Shown here piece by piece: positions 9,226 through 18,060 of a stretch of DNA of 64,000 bases. The DNA is from SY8519 sp045539215 (GTDB lineage Bacteria > Bacillota > Clostridia > Lachnospirales > Lachnospiraceae). The notes under the pieces were generated by a model. It ran no database searches, had not been told where the DNA came from, and saw only the letters and a program-made list of their open reading frames with translations. The DNA lies in assembly GCA_045539215.1 (NCBI GenBank), contig JAZQEX010000007.1:15843-79842 (forward strand). Direction: 5' to 3'. The translations under genes and the position numbers were made by a program. Position 1 is the stretch's first letter, and the number at the start of each line of letters is the position of its first letter.

Positions 9226-10392
9226 TTATCTCTTGCGGATCACACGAACGCGGATCACGCCTTCAACTTCTTTCAGCTTTTCAATGGTGTCATCATCGAT
9301 CTCATCATCAATATCGATCAGGGAATATGCATACTCGCCACGGCTCTTATCTACCATGTCGGAGATGTTGATTCCGCTCTCACCAAGGATAGAAGCATAC
9401 TTACCGATCGTGTTTGTGATGTTCTTATGAATGATGCAGACACGCTCCTTGGTTGTGATCGGGCCATGATCGCAGGACGGATAGTTAACGGAATTGATGA
9501 TATTGCCGTTCTCAATATAATCGCGCAGCTCTTCTACTGCCATAATTGCACAGTTGTCTTCAGACTCCTCAGTAGAAGCGCCAAGATGCGGGATCACGAT
9601 GCAGCCTTCTTTTCCGGCAGTGATCGTTGACGGGAAGTCTACCACGTATTTGCGGATCTTTCCTGCCTTTAATGCCTCAACCATAGCAGTCTCATCAACC
9701 AGTGTATCTCTTGCAAAGTTCAGGACAACAGCAGTCTCTTTCATCATGCCGATCGCCTCTTTGCTGATCATGCCTTTTGTGCTGTCCATCAGCGGTACAT
9801 GGATCGTGATAAAGTCACACTCACGATAGATGTCTTCCGGATTCTGAACATATTTAACATTTCTGGAGATGTTCCATGCAGCCTTTACAGACAGATACGG
9901 ATCATAACCGATAACTTCCATACCAAGGTCAACTGCTGCGTTTGCAACCAGAACACCGATTGCGCCAAGACCGATAACACCCAGCTTTTTGCCCTTTACC
10001 TCAGTACCGGCAAATGCCTTCTTTGCTTTCTCAGCTGCTTTTCCGACATTCTCATCTTCAGCGTTTTCCTTGACCCACTCGATACCGCCAACGATATCAC
10101 GGCAAGCCAGCAGCATTCCTGCGATCACCAGCTCTTTTACACCATTTGCGTTGGCACCCGGGGAATTGAATACAACGATACCCTGCTCAGCGCATTTTAC
10201 AAGCGGGATGTTGTTAACGCCGGCGCCGGCACGCGCGATCGCAAGCATATTCTCCGGAAGCTCCATGTCATGCATTGCAGCACTTCTTACCAGAACTGCA
10301 TCCGCTTCCGCGAAGTTTTCTGTTTTCTCATATTCATCTGTAAAAAGATCCAGACCGCAGGCCGCGATCGGATTCAGGCATGTATATTTCAT
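9226..10392 (-). CDS. serA: D-3-phosphoglycerate dehydrogenase
   Basis: A 388-residue NAD-dependent enzyme that oxidises 3-phosphoglycerate to 3-phosphohydroxypyruvate, the first step of serine synthesis. The Rossmann motif is GLGAIGVLVANAA, the catalytic histidine lies in IPHLGASTEE, and a C-terminal ACT domain (about residues 320-388) may bind serine for feedback control. The chosen ATG at 10392 has AAGGAG 7 bases upstream; an ATG at 10419 lies inside an intercistronic hairpin. The form is shorter than the E. coli enzyme, as is usual in Clostridia. It is cotranscribed with serC and DUF1015. Confidence 0.95.
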   Translation of the reverse strand: MKYTCLNPIAACGLDLFTDEYEKTENFAEADAVLVRSAAMHDMELPENMLAIARAGAGVNNIPLVKCAEQGIVVFNSPGANANGVKELVIAGMLLACRDIVGGIEWVKENAEDENVGKAAEKAKKAFAGTEVKGKKLGVIGLGAIGVLVANAAVDLGMEVIGYDPYLSVKAAWNISRNVKYVQNPEDIYRECDFITIHVPLMDSTKGMISKEAIGMMKETAVVLNFARDTLVDETAMVEALKAGKIRKYVVDFPSTITAGKEGCIVIPHLGASTEESEDNCAIMAVEELRDYIENGNIINSVNYPSCDHGPITTKERVCIIHKNITNTIGKYASILGESGINISDMVDKSRGEYAYSLIDIDDEIDDDTIEKLKEVEGVIRVRVIRKR

Positions 10393-10416
10393 TTTTGTTA
10401 CTCCTTTTTCATGCAT

Positions 10417-10448
10417 CATACGGACAGAGCAAAAACCCTGTCCGTATG
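10417..10448 (-). other. Intercistronic hairpin between serC and serA
   Basis: CATACGGACAG (10417-10427) and CTGTCCGTATG (10438-10448) form an 11-bp perfect stem with a 10-base loop. No T tract follows on the minus strand, so this looks like a processing or stability element rather than a terminator. Confidence 0.7.
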
Positions 10449-10455
10449 TCTTAAA

Positions 10456-11550
10456 TTAGTTCAGTTTCGAAATATTTTTCTCTTCAAAATCTTTCATGAA
10501 TTCGATCAGTGCTTTTACACCATCGGTCGGCATTGCATTGTAGATGGAAGCACGCATTCCGCCAACACTGCGGTGTCCCTTCAGATTATCAAATCCTGCT
10601 GCCTTGGATTCAGCGATGAACTGTTTTTCCAGTTCGTCGTTTCCGATTACAAACGGGATGTTCATCAGGGAACGGTCTTCTTTTACAACAGCACCCTTGA
10701 ACATCCTGCTGCTGTCAAGATAATCATAGAACAGGCCTGCCTTGTTCTTATTGATCTCATAAATGCCCTCAAGACCACCAAGATTCTTCAGCCACTTAAA
10801 GGTCTTGCCACACATATAGATCGTATAGCACGGCGGTGTGTTATACATAGAACCTGCATCCGCAAATGCATTCCAGTCAAGGATGATCGGTGTTGTTTTC
10901 GGCAGTTCATCACGGATCAGATCTTCCCGTACGATAACGATTGCCATACCTGCAGGACCGATGTTTTTCTGAACGCCGCCATAAACAACGCCGAATTTTG
11001 TTACATCGATCGGCATGGAAAGGAAGCAGGAAGAAACATCTGCTACCAGTTCTTTGCCTTTGGTGTTCGGCAGATTCCAGATCGTTGTTCCGTGAATGGT
11101 CTCATTCTGGCAGATATATACATAGTCTGCATTGTCACGGATCGGCAGATCTGTAAGATCCGGAACATAAGAATACTTCTTATCTTCTGAAGTTGCGATA
11201 CACTGTGCATCGGTAAATTTCTTAGCTTCTGCAAATGCTTTCTTTGACCAGGTACCGGTCACAACATAATCTGCAGCGCCGTTCTTGAACAGGTTTAACG
11301 GAATTGCTGCAAACTGTGCTGTAGCGCCGCCCTGTAAGAACATTACCTTATAATTCTCCGGGATTCCCATCAGGTCACGCAGATCAGCCTCAGCTTCATC
11401 GATGATTTCCTGGAACATCGCGGAACGATGGCTCATCTCCATAACGGACATACCACATCCACGATAATCAAGCATCTCTTCCTGTGCTTCTTTTAATACT
11501 TCCAGCGGCAGGCATGCCGGTCCTGCTGAAAAGTTATACACTCGGTTCAT
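10456..11550 (-). CDS. serC: Phosphoserine aminotransferase
   Basis: A 364-residue PLP enzyme that makes O-phosphoserine from 3-phosphohydroxypyruvate and glutamate. The N-terminus YNFSAGPACLP is diagnostic for SerC. LQGGATAQF near residue 75 binds the cofactor phosphate, and the Schiff-base lysine is in YGGVQKNIGPAG near residue 195. AGGAGG precedes the ATG. It is the first gene of the serine operon; no phosphoserine phosphatase is visible nearby. Confidence 0.97.
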   Translation of the reverse strand: MNRVYNFSAGPACLPLEVLKEAQEEMLDYRGCGMSVMEMSHRSAMFQEIIDEAEADLRDLMGIPENYKVMFLQGGATAQFAAIPLNLFKNGAADYVVTGTWSKKAFAEAKKFTDAQCIATSEDKKYSYVPDLTDLPIRDNADYVYICQNETIHGTTIWNLPNTKGKELVADVSSCFLSMPIDVTKFGVVYGGVQKNIGPAGMAIVIVREDLIRDELPKTTPIILDWNAFADAGSMYNTPPCYTIYMCGKTFKWLKNLGGLEGIYEINKNKAGLFYDYLDSSRMFKGAVVKEDRSLMNIPFVIGNDELEKQFIAESKAAGFDNLKGHRSVGGMRASIYNAMPTDGVKALIEFMKDFEEKNISKLN

Positions 11551-11573
11551 GTTATCCTCCTAAATGCCTCTTT

Positions 11574-11609
11574 GTTAATTTTTTAACTGGATTTTGTTAA
11601 TCTTTTAAC
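11574..11609. promoter_or_regulatory. Tandem GTTAA-N4-TTAAC palindromes at the serC transcription start
   Basis: Two 14-base palindromes, GTTAATTTTTTAAC (11574-11587) and GTTAATCTTTTAAC (11596-11609), repeat with a 22-base period, two helical turns. They lie just downstream of the -10 element on the minus strand, covering the expected start of transcription and the leader. This is the arrangement of a repressor operator; the cognate regulator is unknown. Confidence 0.65.
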
Positions 11610-11615
11610 CAGACT

Positions 11616-11644
11616 ATCTTATACTGTTTCCGTTGATTCGTCAA
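11616..11644 (-). promoter_or_regulatory. Promoter of the serC-serA-DUF1015 operon
   Basis: On the minus strand TTGACG (11644-11639), 17 bases and TAAGAT (11621-11616); TATAAG two bases earlier is an alternative -10 with a 15-base spacer. The -35 begins 14 bases from the ilvB stop codon. Confidence 0.55.
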
Positions 11645-11657
11645 CAGACAATTTTTA

Positions 11658-13328
11658 TTACATATCTGTTTCGTCTACAACATCCGAAATCGCTTTTCCG
11701 GGCGCTACCATCGGCCATACATTATCTTCACTGCAGACAATGCAGTCGATCACGAACGGTGTTTTGCAGGCAAGTGCTTTTGCGAATGCTTCAGAGAACT
11801 CTTCTCTGGTCGTTACGCGTACCGCATCTGCGCCCATCGCCTCTGCCAGCTTCACGAAATCTACCGAGTCGTTCAGAATGGTATGTGAATACCGTTTTTC
11901 ATAGAACAGTCCCTGCCACTGGTGTACCATTCCGAGGACGGAATTGTTGACAATGATCTCGATCAGCGGGAGCTGCTGTCTTACTGCAGTCGCAAGCTCA
12001 TTCATATTCATACGGAAACAGCCGTCTCCTGCAATATTGATGACCTGCTTGTCCGGATTTCCGATCTGCGCACCGATAGATGCCCCAAGACCGAATCCCA
12101 TCGTGCCGAGTCCACCGGATGTCAGGAATGTACGCGGCTTGGAAAACTGATAATACTGCGCTGTCCACATCTGATGCTGTCCGACTTCTGCCAGAATGAT
12201 CGCATCATCCTTCTTCTGACGGTAGATCTCTTCGATCATCCACGGACCGCTCAAGCCTTCATAGGAATAGAACAACGGATATTTCTCCTTCAGTTCATAG
12301 ATGTGCTCAAGCCAGGACGGGTGTGCCAGCTGCGGCATTTTTTCATTGATCCTTTTCAGGATCTCCTTAACGTCTCCGATCACCGCAACATCAGTCTGAA
12401 TGTTTTTATTGATCTCAGCCGGATCTACATCAAACTGCAATATTTTTGCGTTTTTGGCAAACTGCGATGCATTTCCGATCACGCGGTCTGAAAATCTTGT
12501 TCCGATCGCAACCAGGAGGTCGCATTCACTGACACCGAGATTCGATGCTTTTGTGCCATGCATGCCAAGCATGCCGGTGTAATGCGGGTCGCCGCCGTCA
12601 AACGCACCTTTTCCCATAAGGGAATCGCAAACCGGCGCGTCCAGCTTCGAAACAAACGTCCGGAGTTCTTCTGATGCATTTGAAATGATCGCGCCACCGC
12701 CGACAAAGACATACGGATGCTTCGCATCACAGATCAGCTGTAATGCTGCTTCGATGCTCTCATCGGTAATCTCATCGGTTACCGGCTGAATTTCCTCTGC
12801 CGGTGTGAACGTATACTCGGCAAGCGCACCGGTCACATCCTTCGGAATGTCGACAAGGACCGGCCCCGGTCTGCCTGTTTTCGCAATACGGAATGCTCTG
12901 CGCAGGACATCCGCAAGCTGTTCTACATCTTTTACGATGAAGTTGTGTTTTGTGATCGGTGTGGTGATACCGCGGATATCAATCTCCTGGAAACTGTCTT
13001 TTCCAAGAAGCGGCACACCAACGTTGCAGGTGATGGCTACCATCGGAACGGAATCCATCAACGCCGTAGCGATACCCGTTACCAGGTTGGTCGCGCCCGG
13101 ACCTGACGTTGCCAGGCAGACGCCAACCTTACCTGTTGAACGCGCATAGCCGTCTGCGGCATGTGAAGCGCCCTGTTCATGGGAAACCAGAACATGCTTG
13201 ATCTCATCAGAATGCTTATACAGTTCGTCATAAACATTCAGGATCGCGCCGCCCGGATAACCAAATACGGTGTCAACACCCTGCTCTTTCAGACATTCAA
13301 TTACGATTTCTGCTCCAGTTAACTGCAT
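11658..13328 (-). CDS. ilvB: Acetolactate synthase large (catalytic) subunit
   Basis: A 556-residue thiamine diphosphate enzyme that condenses pyruvate to acetolactate or acetohydroxybutyrate for valine, leucine and isoleucine. The TPP-activating glutamate is in VSHEQGASHAADGYARSTGK near residue 50; the cofactor motif begins GDGCFRMNMNEL near residue 438 and ends IIVNN. The biosynthetic rather than catabolic form is suggested by its position after ilvD. No small regulatory subunit (ilvN) lies beside it, so that partner must be elsewhere or missing. Confidence 0.94.
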   Translation of the reverse strand: MQLTGAEIVIECLKEQGVDTVFGYPGGAILNVYDELYKHSDEIKHVLVSHEQGASHAADGYARSTGKVGVCLATSGPGATNLVTGIATALMDSVPMVAITCNVGVPLLGKDSFQEIDIRGITTPITKHNFIVKDVEQLADVLRRAFRIAKTGRPGPVLVDIPKDVTGALAEYTFTPAEEIQPVTDEITDESIEAALQLICDAKHPYVFVGGGAIISNASEELRTFVSKLDAPVCDSLMGKGAFDGGDPHYTGMLGMHGTKASNLGVSECDLLVAIGTRFSDRVIGNASQFAKNAKILQFDVDPAEINKNIQTDVAVIGDVKEILKRINEKMPQLAHPSWLEHIYELKEKYPLFYSYEGLSGPWMIEEIYRQKKDDAIILAEVGQHQMWTAQYYQFSKPRTFLTSGGLGTMGFGLGASIGAQIGNPDKQVINIAGDGCFRMNMNELATAVRQQLPLIEIIVNNSVLGMVHQWQGLFYEKRYSHTILNDSVDFVKLAEAMGADAVRVTTREEFSEAFAKALACKTPFVIDCIVCSEDNVWPMVAPGKAISDVVDETDM

Positions 13329-13336
13329 TTTATCTA

Positions 13337-15013
13337 TTAATCCTCTTTTCCCGGAACCTGGAGAATCGCACCTGTGTTACCTGAAGTTACCATTGCTGCA
13401 TAGCGTGCAAGATAACCGGTTGTTACACGAGGCTCTCTCGGCTGCCATTTTTTCTTTCTCTCTGCCAGTACTTCATCCGGAACATCTACATTTAAGGTGT
13501 TCTCCGGAATGTTGATCTTGATGATATCGCCTTCTTCTACCAGTGCGATCGGGCCACCGACTGCTGCTTCCGGTGAAATGTGTCCGATTGCTGCACCTCT
13601 GGAAGCACCTGAGAAACGGCCGTCTGTCAGAAGTGCTACGGTAGAACCAAGTCCCATACCAACGATTGCGGAAGTCGGGTTCAGCATCTCACGCATACCC
13701 GGGCCGCCCTTCGGGCCTTCGTAACGGATGACAACAACATCACCCGGATTGATCTTTCCGCCCTTGATCGCTTCGATCGCGTCTTCTTCACAATCAAAAA
13801 CTCTTGCCGGACCTTCATGCACCATCATCTCCGGTGCAACTGCGGAACGTTTTACAACACCTGAATCCGGTGCGATGTTACCCTTAAGAACTGCGATACC
13901 GCCAGTCTTGCTGTACGGATCCTCAACCGGACGGATTACTTCCGGATCTCTGTTGATACGGCCCTTCATATTCTCGCCGATCGTCTTGCCGGTAACCGTC
14001 ATGCAATCCGTATGCAGAAGGTTCAGTTTGTTCAGCTCATTCATAACGGCATACACACCGCCTGCTGCGTTCAGGTCTTCCATATAGGTCGGGCCTGCCG
14101 GTGCCAGATGGCACAGGTTCGGTGTACGCTCGCTCATCTCGTTTGCGATATCCAGATCGATCTTATGGCCTGCTTCCCATGCGATTGCCGGAAGATGCAG
14201 CATGGAGTTTGTGGAGCAGCCAAGTGCCATATCCATGGTCAGCGCATTCATGAATGCATCCCATGTCATGATGTCACGCGGTTTGATATCTTTTTCGATC
14301 ATATCCATAACAGCCATACCTGCATGTTTTGCAAGTTTGATTCTCTCGGAGTAAACTGCCGGGATCGTACCGTTGCCCGGAAGACCCATACCAAGAGACT
14401 CTGTCAGGCAGTTCATGGAGTTTGCGGTATACATACCGGAGCAGGATCCGCATGTCGGGCAGGTATTCTCTTCAAATTCAAGAACGCCGGCTTCGTCAAG
14501 TGTACCTGCAGAATAGGAACCAACTGCCTCAAACATAGAAGACAGACTTGTTTTATGACGATTTACACGTCCTGCGAGCATCGGGCCACCGCTGACAAAT
14601 ACGGTCGGGATGTTCAGTCTTGCTGCAGCCATCAGCATACCCGGAACAGTCTTATCACAGTTCGGGATCATAACCAGTCCGTCAAACTGATGTGCCATAG
14701 CCATTGCTTCAATGGAATCTGCGATCAGGTCTCTGGTAACGAGTGAATATTTCATACCGATGTGACCCATAGCAATACCATCGCATACTGCGATTGCCGG
14801 GAACTCTACCGGCATACCGCCTGCTTCAGCAACACCAAGCTTAGCTGCCTGTGTCAGCTTATCCAGATTCATATGACCCGGAACGATCTCATTGTAACCG
14901 TTTACAATACCGATCATCGGCTTCTGCATTTCTTCTGCAGTAAAACCAAGTGCATTAAACAGTGATCTGTGCGGTGCCTGCTGCATACCTTTGTTTACAT
15001 TATCGCTTCTCAT
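13337..15013 (-). CDS. ilvD: Dihydroxy-acid dehydratase
   Basis: A 558-residue iron-sulfur dehydratase that converts 2,3-dihydroxy acids to 2-keto acids in isoleucine and valine synthesis. Cluster ligands are visible in IPNCDKTVPGM near residue 118 and CPTCGSCSGMYTANSM near residue 190. The C-terminal swivel domain has TDGRFSGASRG. A strong GAGGAGGGG precedes the ATG. It lies between leuB (upstream) and ilvB (8 bases downstream) in one minus-strand operon; ilvC is not in the window. Confidence 0.97.
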   Translation of the reverse strand: MRSDNVNKGMQQAPHRSLFNALGFTAEEMQKPMIGIVNGYNEIVPGHMNLDKLTQAAKLGVAEAGGMPVEFPAIAVCDGIAMGHIGMKYSLVTRDLIADSIEAMAMAHQFDGLVMIPNCDKTVPGMLMAAARLNIPTVFVSGGPMLAGRVNRHKTSLSSMFEAVGSYSAGTLDEAGVLEFEENTCPTCGSCSGMYTANSMNCLTESLGMGLPGNGTIPAVYSERIKLAKHAGMAVMDMIEKDIKPRDIMTWDAFMNALTMDMALGCSTNSMLHLPAIAWEAGHKIDLDIANEMSERTPNLCHLAPAGPTYMEDLNAAGGVYAVMNELNKLNLLHTDCMTVTGKTIGENMKGRINRDPEVIRPVEDPYSKTGGIAVLKGNIAPDSGVVKRSAVAPEMMVHEGPARVFDCEEDAIEAIKGGKINPGDVVVIRYEGPKGGPGMREMLNPTSAIVGMGLGSTVALLTDGRFSGASRGAAIGHISPEAAVGGPIALVEEGDIIKINIPENTLNVDVPDEVLAERKKKWQPREPRVTTGYLARYAAMVTSGNTGAILQVPGKED

Positions 15014-15063
15014 GTTTCCCCTCCTCTAAATTGGTAGAACTAAAAATATATCACTAAAATTGA

Positions 15064-16164
15064 TTAAATTCTTTCGCAGATCAGGTCTCCGGCTTCTTTT
15101 GTGCCAACCTGTTTTACTTTTGCCGCCTCTTCGGCATCATGCGGCATGATATCGATCGTCCTGTATCCGTCTTCCAGGAATTTCTGAACGGCATTCTCAA
15201 CTGCCTGTGCCTCTTCGTCCAGATCAAAAGAGAACCGCAGCATTAATGCTGCCGAAAGGATGGTCGCGATCGGATTTGCGATTCCCTTTCCTGCAATATC
15301 CGGTGCTGAGCCGCCGCTTGGTTCATACAGCCCGAACTTCGTATCGTTCATACTTGCGGATGCCAGCATGCCAAGAGAACCGGTTACCATACTTGCTTCG
15401 TCAGAAAGGATATCTCCGAACATGTTCTCTGTCAGGATGACGTCAAACTGTCCCGGATTGCGCACCAGCTGCATCGCGCAGTTGTCAACAAGCATATGCT
15501 CATAGGATACATCCGGATAATCCGCTGCGACTTCTTCCACCATGCCTCTCCAGAGACGGGAAGAATCCAGTACATTTGCCTTATCTACGCTGGTTACTTT
15601 ATTACGACGTTTTCTGGCGATCTCAAATGCCTTGATCGCGATCCGACGGATCTCCGGCTCGCTGTATGTCAATGTGTCAACAGCAGTCAGAACACCATTC
15701 CGCTCTTCTGTAAAACGCTCGCCAAAGTAAAGACCTCCGGTCAGCTCACGCATGATCACCATGTCAAAGCCGTCTCCGATCACAGAATCACGCAGCGGGC
15801 ATGCTTCCCGCAGCTCATTATAAAGAAATGCCGGGCGCATATTTGCAAAAAGATTTAATGCCTTCCGCAATTTCAAAAGTCCTGCTTCCGGACGTTTTTC
15901 CGGCGGAAGCTGATACCACGGTGAGGTCTGTGTGTTTCCGCCGATCGATCCCATCAGAACTGCGTCTGAAGCTTTTGCCTGTGCAATCGCCTCATCCGTC
16001 AGCGGCTCTCCGGTCGCGTCAATGGAACAACCACCCATTAAAATGTCTTCATATTCAAATTCATGTCCATACTTATCAGCAATCGTATCCAGAACCTTTT
16101 TGGCTTCTGCAACAACCTCCGGTCCGATCCCGTCACCTGATATCACGCCAATATGATAGCTCAA
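15064..16164 (-). CDS. leuB: 3-isopropylmalate dehydrogenase
   Basis: A 366-residue NAD-dependent oxidative decarboxylase of leucine synthesis. IGVISGDGIGPEVV begins the protein, MRELTGGLYFGER near residue 138 carries the substrate arginine region, and DNCAMQLVRNP and FGDILSDEASM follow. The start codon is TTG at 16164, with AGGAGG 8 bases upstream. The gene begins about 30 bases after the yajC terminator, leaving no evident place for a promoter. leuA and leuCD are not adjacent. Confidence 0.96.
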   Translation of the reverse strand: MSYHIGVISGDGIGPEVVAEAKKVLDTIADKYGHEFEYEDILMGGCSIDATGEPLTDEAIAQAKASDAVLMGSIGGNTQTSPWYQLPPEKRPEAGLLKLRKALNLFANMRPAFLYNELREACPLRDSVIGDGFDMVIMRELTGGLYFGERFTEERNGVLTAVDTLTYSEPEIRRIAIKAFEIARKRRNKVTSVDKANVLDSSRLWRGMVEEVAADYPDVSYEHMLVDNCAMQLVRNPGQFDVILTENMFGDILSDEASMVTGSLGMLASASMNDTKFGLYEPSGGSAPDIAGKGIANPIATILSAALMLRFSFDLDEEAQAVENAVQKFLEDGYRTIDIMPHDAEEAAKVKQVGTKEAGDLICERI

Positions 16165-16192
16165 TTAGATATCCTCCTGTATTTTCTTAATT

Positions 16193-16239
16193 TAAAAAAT
16201 CAGGACACAGGCAACCGACGCGGTTTTCCATGTCCTGAT
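16193..16239 (-). terminator. Terminator or attenuator between yajC and leuB
   Basis: ATCAGGACA and TGTCCTGAT (16231-16239 and 16199-16207) form the outer stem, with a smaller AACCG/CGGTT stem nested within, then six T residues on the minus strand. It lies about 15 bases from the leuB ribosome binding site. Confidence 0.8.
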
Positions 16240-16252
16240 GCAAATCCCTTTA

Positions 16253-16633
16253 TTATTTTTTAAAGAAACCCTTTTTTGCGGAATCTTCAGCAGGAGCTTC
16301 TTCCTCCTGTGCTGCTGCAACAGCATCTTCCGCATGTTCAACCTGCGCGATTGCCGCAAGCTGCATCGGGATACGGCAGTTTTTGTTATTACCAAACTCA
16401 ACGATAACTGTATCTCCGGAAATGTCGATCAGTGTGCCGTAGAATCCGCTCGTTGTCAAAACGGTATCTCCAACGGACATCGTCTTCATCATATCCTGTT
16501 TTTTCTGCTGTTCTCTTCTCTGCGGTCTGATCATGAATACAAACATGAATACCACAAGGATTACGACCCAGATAATAATACCTGTAGAACCACCGGTACT
16601 TCCGGAACCAAATAAACCACCGCTTAATAACAT
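16253..16633 (-). CDS. yajC: Preprotein translocase accessory subunit YajC
   Basis: A 126-residue single-pass membrane protein that associates with SecDF. A glycine-rich N-terminus is followed by one hydrophobic segment (about residues 16-36), then the typical RPQRREQQKKQDMM and the domain VGDTVLTTSGFYGTL. The C-terminus is an alanine/glutamate-rich tail ending in lysines. I chose ATG 16633 because AGGAGG lies 6 bases upstream; an upstream start at 16669 has none. It follows tgt, the common order. Confidence 0.93.
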   Translation of the reverse strand: MLLSGGLFGSGSTGGSTGIIIWVVILVVFMFVFMIRPQRREQQKKQDMMKTMSVGDTVLTTSGFYGTLIDISGDTVIVEFGNNKNCRIPMQLAAIAQVEHAEDAVAAAQEEEAPAEDSAKKGFFKK

Positions 16634-16690
16634 ATTATTCCTCCTGAATGAAATAGTATTCTTTATCACATATAATGTGCATCGCTAATC

Positions 16691-16719
16691 ATTCTACACA
16701 AAATCTGCAGATTCTTCAA
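16691..16719 (-). promoter_or_regulatory. Promoter of yajC
   Basis: On the minus strand TTGAAG (16719-16714), a 17-base spacer ending TGTG, and TAGAAT (16696-16691). A CACAT/ATGTG hairpin follows in the leader. Confidence 0.55.
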
Positions 16720-16732
16720 GCATTTTATCACG

Positions 16733-17863
16733 TTATTTCTGCGGATTCATTGCTTCGAGTTTCTGCTTTTTATAAGAAGCGTATTCTCCTCGCTCGATCG
16801 CATCTCTGATTTCTTCCATCAGATGATTATAAAAATGCAGATTATGCATGACGCAAAGGCGCATGCCAAGCATTTCTTTTGCCTTCAGAAGGTGTCTGAT
16901 ATAAGCACGGCTGTATGTTTTGCAGACCGGGCAATCACAGGCTTCATCGATCGGCTTTAAGTCTTTTTCATATTTCTGGTTAAACAGGTTTCGCTTGCCT
17001 TCTGATGTGTACACATGTCCGTGGCGGCCATTTCGGCTCGGATAAACACAATCAAAGAAGTCAACGCCACGGTCTACTGCCTCAAGGATGTTTTCCGGTG
17101 TGCCGACACCCATCAGATAGGTCGGCTTATTCTCCGGCAGATGCGGCACCGTCACATCCAGAATGTGATACATCTCTTCGTGGCTTTCTCCGACTGCCAG
17201 TCCGCCAATGGCATATCCGTCCGGGGAATATTCCTGAATCTCCTTTGCATGACGGATCCTGATATCATCAAAGATCGCGCCCTGGTTGATCGCAAACAAA
17301 AGCTGGCTGGGATTGACTGTCCCCTCAAGGCTGTTCAAACGATCCATCTCTTTCCTGCAGCGCGCAAGCCACCTGGTCGTACGGTCGACAGACTGCTCTA
17401 CATAGTTTCGTTCTGCAAGTGCCGGCGGGCATTCATCAAAGGCCATTGCAATGGTCGAGCCCAGATTTGACTGGATCTGCATGCTTTCTTCCGGCCCCAT
17501 AAAAATCTTTCTTCCATCCACATGGGAATGAAACCAGACGCCCTCTTCCTTAATCTTTCTTAAATCCGCCAGAGAAAACACCTGAAAACCGCCGGAATCG
17601 GTCAGGATCGGGCCATCCCATCGCATAAATTTATGCAGGCCGCCCAACTCCCGTACCAGTTTATCCCCGGGTCTGACATGCAGATGATAGGTGTTTCCCA
17701 ATACTACCTGCGTGCGGATCTCCTTAAGATCTCTCGTTTCCACACCGCCTTTGATCGCGCCGGCTGTCGCAACATTCATAAAAACCGGTGTCTGGATCTT
17801 ACCATGAACTGTCGTAAGCTCCGCCCGTTTTGCTCTGCCGTCTTTTTTTATGATTCGATACAT
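16733..17863 (-). CDS. tgt: Queuine/preQ1 tRNA-guanine transglycosylase
   Basis: A 376-residue TIM-barrel enzyme that swaps guanine 34 for a queuosine precursor in GUN-anticodon tRNAs. Catalytic and base-binding regions are seen in LTDSGGFQVFSL near residue 87 and DRGVDFFDCVYPSRNGRHGH near residue 256; the zinc site is CDCPVCKTYSRAY. GGAGAGC precedes the ATG. It has its own candidate promoter and is followed by yajC. Confidence 0.97.
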   Translation of the reverse strand: MYRIIKKDGRAKRAELTTVHGKIQTPVFMNVATAGAIKGGVETRDLKEIRTQVVLGNTYHLHVRPGDKLVRELGGLHKFMRWDGPILTDSGGFQVFSLADLRKIKEEGVWFHSHVDGRKIFMGPEESMQIQSNLGSTIAMAFDECPPALAERNYVEQSVDRTTRWLARCRKEMDRLNSLEGTVNPSQLLFAINQGAIFDDIRIRHAKEIQEYSPDGYAIGGLAVGESHEEMYHILDVTVPHLPENKPTYLMGVGTPENILEAVDRGVDFFDCVYPSRNGRHGHVYTSEGKRNLFNQKYEKDLKPIDEACDCPVCKTYSRAYIRHLLKAKEMLGMRLCVMHNLHFYNHLMEEIRDAIERGEYASYKKQKLEAMNPQK

Positions 17864-17929
17864 ATGCTCTCCGCTTCTATATTTATTGATTCGCTAATGA
17901 TCGCGATATTTCTATATATAACGTTTCCT

Positions 17930-17958
17930 ATTGTACCTATTTAGAAGACAGCTTGCAA
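17930..17958 (-). promoter_or_regulatory. Promoter of tgt
   Basis: On the minus strand TTGCAA (17958-17953), 17 bases, TACAAT (17935-17930), about 67 bases before the tgt start. Confidence 0.5.
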
Positions 17959-17992
17959 GAGCTTATGCGCATTCGCTTACGGATGCCTCCAT

Positions 17993-18032
17993 TTGCAAAA
18001 CAGACGGAAGCTCTGCAAAGAACTTCCGTCTG
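17993..18032 (-). terminator. Hairpin terminator after the SDR gene
   Basis: CAGACGGAAG and CTTCCGTCTG (18001-18010, 18023-18032) form a 10-bp stem, followed on the minus strand by TTTTGC. The T tract is short. The remaining sequence to 17864 holds only the tgt promoter and leader. Confidence 0.65.
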
Positions 18033-18060
18033 CATCAATCATTTCATACTTGCTGTTACT

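Noticed and set aside
8578..9630. Plus-strand open frame of 350 codons opposite DUF1015 and serA
   Set aside because: Shadow of the minus-strand genes; composition is skewed and no family is recognised.
9799..11190. Long plus-strand open frame (463 codons) opposite serA and serC
   Set aside because: It is antisense to two well supported genes, has no ribosome binding site and is rich in Cys, His and Ile typical of reverse-frame translation.
14012..14746. Plus-strand open frame opposite ilvD
   Set aside because: Antisense to conserved ilvD motifs; no start-site signal.
16165..16260. T-box or leader-peptide attenuator before leuB
   Set aside because: No T-box conserved AGGGUGGNACCGCG-like block and no Leu/Val/Ile-rich leader peptide; only a simple hairpin is present.
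17938..18000. Second copy of the structured element seen at 26437-26534
   Set aside because: Only short scattered words are shared (GCGCAT, GATGCCTC-like); no comparable folding.
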